A stretch of 64,000 nucleotides of DNA from NCBI GenBank assembly GCA_958421275.1, contig CATZLI010000010.1:1-64000 (forward strand). The letters run 5' to 3'. This DNA is from an uncultured Collinsella sp. GTDB lineage: Bacteria; Actinomycetota; Coriobacteriia; Coriobacteriales; Coriobacteriaceae. The notes below the pieces were generated by a model. The model was not told the DNA's origin, did not search any database, and worked only from the letters and a program-made list of their open reading frames with translations. Positions 61,592 through 64,000 of the stretch are shown in pieces. Each line of letters opens with the position of its first letter. The first letter of the stretch is position 1. Position numbers and translations under genes: made by a program.

Positions 61592-62398
61592 ATGTCCGGA
61601 CACTCTAAGTGGGCCACAACCAAGCATCGTAAGGGCGCGCAGGACGCCAAGCGTTCCGCCCTCTTCTCCAAGCTCAGCCGCAACATCACCGTTGCTGCCC
61701 GTCTCGGCGGTGACCCGCTGCCCGAGAACAACGCCAGCCTCGCCGCTGCTGTTGCCAAGGCCAAGGCTCAGTCCATGCCTAAGGACAAGATCAAGTCCGC
61801 TATCGACAAGGCTTTTGGTTCGGGTGCTGACGCCGCCGTCTACGAGAACATCGTGTACGAGGGCTACGGTCCTGCCGGTGTCGCCGTCTACGTCGACTGC
61901 CTGACCGACAACCGCAACCGCACCGCCGCTGATGTCCGTTCCGCCTTCTCCCACGCTGGTGGCAACCTGGGTACCTCCGGCTCCGTCGCCTTCCAGTTTG
62001 AGCGCAAGGGCCAGATCGTCGTCGCCAAGGAGATCCTGGACGAGAACGCCAAGAAGGAGACCATGATCGCCAACGGTGCTGCCGGTGACGAGGATGAGTT
62101 TATGATGGCCATCGCCGAGGCCGGTGGCGAGGACTACGAGGATGCCGGCGAGGAGTGGATCGTCTGGACTACTGCCAACGAGGTCATGGCTGTCTCCAAG
62201 GCGCTCGAGGAGCAGGGCGTCCAGGTCAAGGGCTCCGAGACCACCATGGTCCCGACCACCCCGACCGAGGTTTCTGGCGCCGACGCCAAGAAGGTTCAGC
62301 GCCTCATCGACCGTCTTGAGGAGCTCGACGACGTCCAGGATGTTTACAGCACCATGGACATGACCGACGAGGTCATCGCTGCCCTCGAGGAGGAGTAG
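61592..62398 (+). CDS. yebC: YebC/PmpR-family DNA-binding regulator
   Basis: A 268-residue YebC-type protein. SGHSKWATTKHRK is the family start. It is about 20 residues longer than many, with an acidic C terminus. YebC proteins bind DNA or the ribosome to affect expression and translation of stalling motifs. GATAGGAGACACGT lies upstream. Confidence 0.94.
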   Translation: MSGHSKWATTKHRKGAQDAKRSALFSKLSRNITVAARLGGDPLPENNASLAAAVAKAKAQSMPKDKIKSAIDKAFGSGADAAVYENIVYEGYGPAGVAVYVDCLTDNRNRTAADVRSAFSHAGGNLGTSGSVAFQFERKGQIVVAKEILDENAKKETMIANGAAGDEDEFMMAIAEAGGEDYEDAGEEWIVWTTANEVMAVSKALEEQGVQVKGSETTMVPTTPTEVSGADAKKVQRLIDRLEELDDVQDVYSTMDMTDEVIAALEEE

Positions 62399-62467
62399 CG
62401 CCCGCACGGGTTAAGCCGTGCATATCTGGGCATAATGAAGCGAGCATGCAAGCCTCGTGGAATAGAT

Positions 62468-62505
62468 GAGCCGGATCCGCGTGCGTAGAGCACCGGACCC
62501 GGCTC
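62468..62505 (+). terminator. Terminator after yebC
   Basis: GAGCCGGATCCG pairs with CGGACCCGGCTC (one mismatch), then TTTTATAATG. It separates yebC from the Asp23 cluster. Confidence 0.8.
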
Positions 62506-62564
62506 TTTTATAATGATGCGAACCGTTTTGCATTTTGAGAGCCGAGATTTGAAGGGAGCGCCAC

Positions 62565-63110
62565 GTGCGCGTACTCAAACGAGCCCTAGCGATCGTGTAT
62601 CTTGCCGCCGCCATCGTGGCGCTGGGTACGCTTGTCTGCCAGTTTTGGGGGCCGTATACGTATCGCTTTATGCTGCTGATGCGCGACCCCATGCCGCGCA
62701 TTGTCGTGACGGCATGCGGCGGTGTCGTGGCGCTCGGCGTGCTCGTGGGTTTCTTCCGCCTGATGTTTGCTCGTCGCGAGCCGTCCTGCGTGCATCCGGC
62801 GGGGGAGCGCAATATCGAGGTCACGCTCGCTGCCCTCTCCTCGTGTGCTCGTACCGCGGCAGAGCGCGACAACCGAGTGATGATCGAGCATGTCGAGGCG
62901 CGCGTGCAGGGCTCCGACGAATCGCACGTCCGTTTTAAGGTCGACGCCATCGCGCTCGACGACCGGGATGTGGCCTCCCAAGCTATCGCGATGCAGCAAC
63001 GTATCGAGGAGGCCTGCGACACTATGCTCGGCACGCCGGGCACGACTGCGCGCGTTCGTTTTTTGCCATCCAAGACTACCGTCCAGACCGTGGAGGTTTC
63101 CGGTGAGTGA
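62565..63110 (+). CDS. AmaP-like membrane anchor protein
   Basis: A 181-residue protein with two N-terminal helices (residues about 8-30 and 46-68) and a soluble C-terminal domain. Together with the DUF2273-like and Asp23 genes downstream it matches alkaline-shock-response clusters, in which AmaP anchors Asp23 at the membrane. Sequence similarity is modest. It overlaps the next gene by eight bases. Confidence 0.7.
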   Translation: MRVLKRALAIVYLAAAIVALGTLVCQFWGPYTYRFMLLMRDPMPRIVVTACGGVVALGVLVGFFRLMFARREPSCVHPAGERNIEVTLAALSSCARTAAERDNRVMIEHVEARVQGSDESHVRFKVDAIALDDRDVASQAIAMQQRIEEACDTMLGTPGTTARVRFLPSKTTVQTVEVSGE

Positions 63111-63480
63111 TACCAATCAAGACAAGACCGTCCGCACCCCGCGCCTGACTATCGATCAGAGCGCCGCGCCGGCAGGCGAGGTCGTCGATCCTAAGGTGGA
63201 GGGTACCGAGTCACATGACGCGGTCGCCGATGATTTTGATGAGGCCATGGGTCTCATCAAGGGTACGGGGGCAGCCATCTGGAGCTATGCCGTCCGTCAT
63301 CCCAACACCACGCTTGGAGCCGTCGCTGGTTTTGTGCTCGCCGTGCTGGTGCTCACGCTCGGCCTGTGGGATACGCTCGTCATCGCTTTCTTTGTGCTGA
63401 TAGGCGCCGTGATTGGCCAGATCCGCGACGGCGAGAACGGGATCGTCAACTTCTTCGGCCGTCTGTTTAGCGGCCGCTAG
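63103..63480 (+). CDS. DUF2273-like small membrane protein
   Basis: A 125-residue protein with a polar N-terminal 60 residues and two C-terminal helices (about 68-106), like the small DUF2273 proteins of Asp23 clusters. GTG 63103 lies inside the end of the AmaP-like gene, six bases past GGAGG, so the two are translationally coupled. A longer upstream frame is not supported. Confidence 0.7.
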   Translation: MSDTNQDKTVRTPRLTIDQSAAPAGEVVDPKVEGTESHDAVADDFDEAMGLIKGTGAAIWSYAVRHPNTTLGAVAGFVLAVLVLTLGLWDTLVIAFFVLIGAVIGQIRDGENGIVNFFGRLFSGR

Positions 63481-63524
63481 TATGTATTCGACCGCCGCGT
63501 GTGCGGTGGGCATAAGGAGGAACC

Positions 63525-64000
63525 ATGGCTTTTAACACGAAGGTCGATGTGGCCGATACTGAGCCCGAGGCAGACGAGACCGTCGCCGCCGAGGCCGAGG
63601 ACGTAACGCTCGAGGACGAGGCGCTCGTCGAGGCCGAACCCGCCGACGATGCGGACGAGGATGATGAGGAAACAGACGAGTCCGAGGACTCGCTGACCTA
63701 TTCCAACGGTGTAATCGAGAAGATCGTCGCCATGGCCACCCGCGAGGTGCCGCACGTCCTGGGCATGAAGGGCAACCTCATGCACTTTGTGCAGGAGCAG
63801 TTTGGTGCCGAGAACCTGACCAAGGGCGTGACGGTCGAGGTCACCGATGACAACCGCGTGGTCGTCAACATTTCCGTCATTATCGAGTACGGCGCCTACG
63901 CGCCCGCGATTTTCGACGACGTCAAGGCGCGCGTGACCGAGCGTCTGGCCGCGATGACCGGCCTTGAGGTGGCAGGCGTCAACCTACGCATCGAGGATGT
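63525..64000 (+). CDS. Asp23/Gls24 family envelope stress protein (partial)
   Basis: The gene starts at ATG 63525 with AAGGAGG upstream and is cut off by the window end; 158 codons are visible. Residues about 11-57 are very acidic (Asp and Glu runs), then the Asp23 domain starts near 60 (YSNGVIEKIVAMATREVPHVLG, visible to its conserved VNLRIED segment). The long acidic arm is unusual. Asp23 proteins sit at the membrane through AmaP and help resist alkaline and envelope stress. Confidence 0.85.
   Translation, partial: MAFNTKVDVADTEPEADETVAAEAEDVTLEDEALVEAEPADDADEDDEETDESEDSLTYSNGVIEKIVAMATREVPHVLGMKGNLMHFVQEQFGAENLTKGVTVEVTDDNRVVVNISVIIEYGAYAPAIFDDVKARVTERLAAMTGLEVAGVNLRIED

Noticed and set aside
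1..64000. tRNA, rRNA or tmRNA genes
   Set aside because: I read the gaps for conserved tRNA arms, CCA ends and rRNA motifs and saw none; a covariance-model search would be the decisive test.

Overview
The window is a high-GC chromosomal segment of a Gram-positive anaerobe. Gene content points to the Coriobacteriia, most likely a gut Collinsella: a glycyl-radical activase, a 1,593-residue 2-hydroxyacyl-CoA dehydratase activase fusion, a sortase-anchored surface protein ending in LAQTG, an AmaP/DUF2273/Asp23 envelope cluster, sucrose PTS genes, and many intergenic hairpins. The genus is inferred from this profile; no rRNA gene is present to confirm it. I found no tRNA, rRNA, CRISPR array, prophage or intact transposase.

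Layout. 0.2-5.9 kb: sucrose/fructan locus (LacI regulator, divergent GH32, PTS EIIBC, GH32 sucrose-6-phosphate hydrolase) with four matching operators. 6.1-9.5 kb: DegV, PFL activase, MTA/SAH nucleosidase, EngB. 9.7-15.0 kb: aspartate-family pathway (thrB and thrC on minus; lysC and asd on plus). 15.4-17.5 kb: Ogt, a decayed patch where a ClC chloride-channel remnant meets an Abi_2 fragment, and a GyrI-like gene preceded by a LexA-type palindrome. 17.7-21.2 kb: MacB/FtsX-type ABC exporter between inverted REP-like elements. 21.3-30.5 kb: housekeeping and peptide enzymes (phosphofructokinase, membrane-anchored Ntn hydrolase, M18 aminopeptidase, 2-hydroxyacid dehydrogenase, SEC-C methionine aminopeptidase, radical SAM protein, alpha/beta hydrolase). 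30.7-33.0 kb: degenerate GGDEF-receiver-HD-GYP protein followed by an HPt protein. 33.1-37.4 kb: polar amino-acid ABC importer with a C26 peptidase. 37.8-42.5 kb: DXS, HD protein, CmpB-type membrane protein, HAD phosphatase. 42.5-43.0 kb: candidate type I toxin-antitoxin locus. 43.1-48.6 kb: TetR regulator and dehydratase-activase giant. 48.7-56.0 kb: arylsulfotransferase remnant, DUF389 protein with an EF-hand loop, large CAP-domain surface protein, OPT transporter. 56.3-61.4 kb: CoaX, dCMP deaminase, NifU-like, Lgt, DUF6020-like membrane protein. 61.6-64.0 kb: YebC and the Asp23 cluster, which runs off the end.

The three strongest observations are as follows. (1) A nine-G tract lies just after the signal peptide of the 1,151-residue surface protein; losing or gaining one G meets a stop codon within a few codons, the design of an on/off phase-variation switch. 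(2) A 41-codon hydrophobic/basic peptide has a perfect nine-base Shine-Dalgarno inside a hairpin and a convergent antisense promoter, resembling txpA/RatA-type type I toxin-antitoxin loci. (3) A set of long, nested inverted repeats occupies several intergenic gaps; their sequences are unrelated but they share one architecture.

How the genes work together: sucrose enters through the PTS as sucrose-6-phosphate and is cut by GH32 enzymes, feeding glycolysis (phosphofructokinase) and probably mixed-acid fermentation (PFL activase). The aspartate-pathway genes supply lysine, threonine and methionine precursors. The amino-acid importer, C26 and M18 peptidases and the dehydratase activase fit amino-acid fermentation. 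Lgt and the sortase-anchored protein shape the cell surface.
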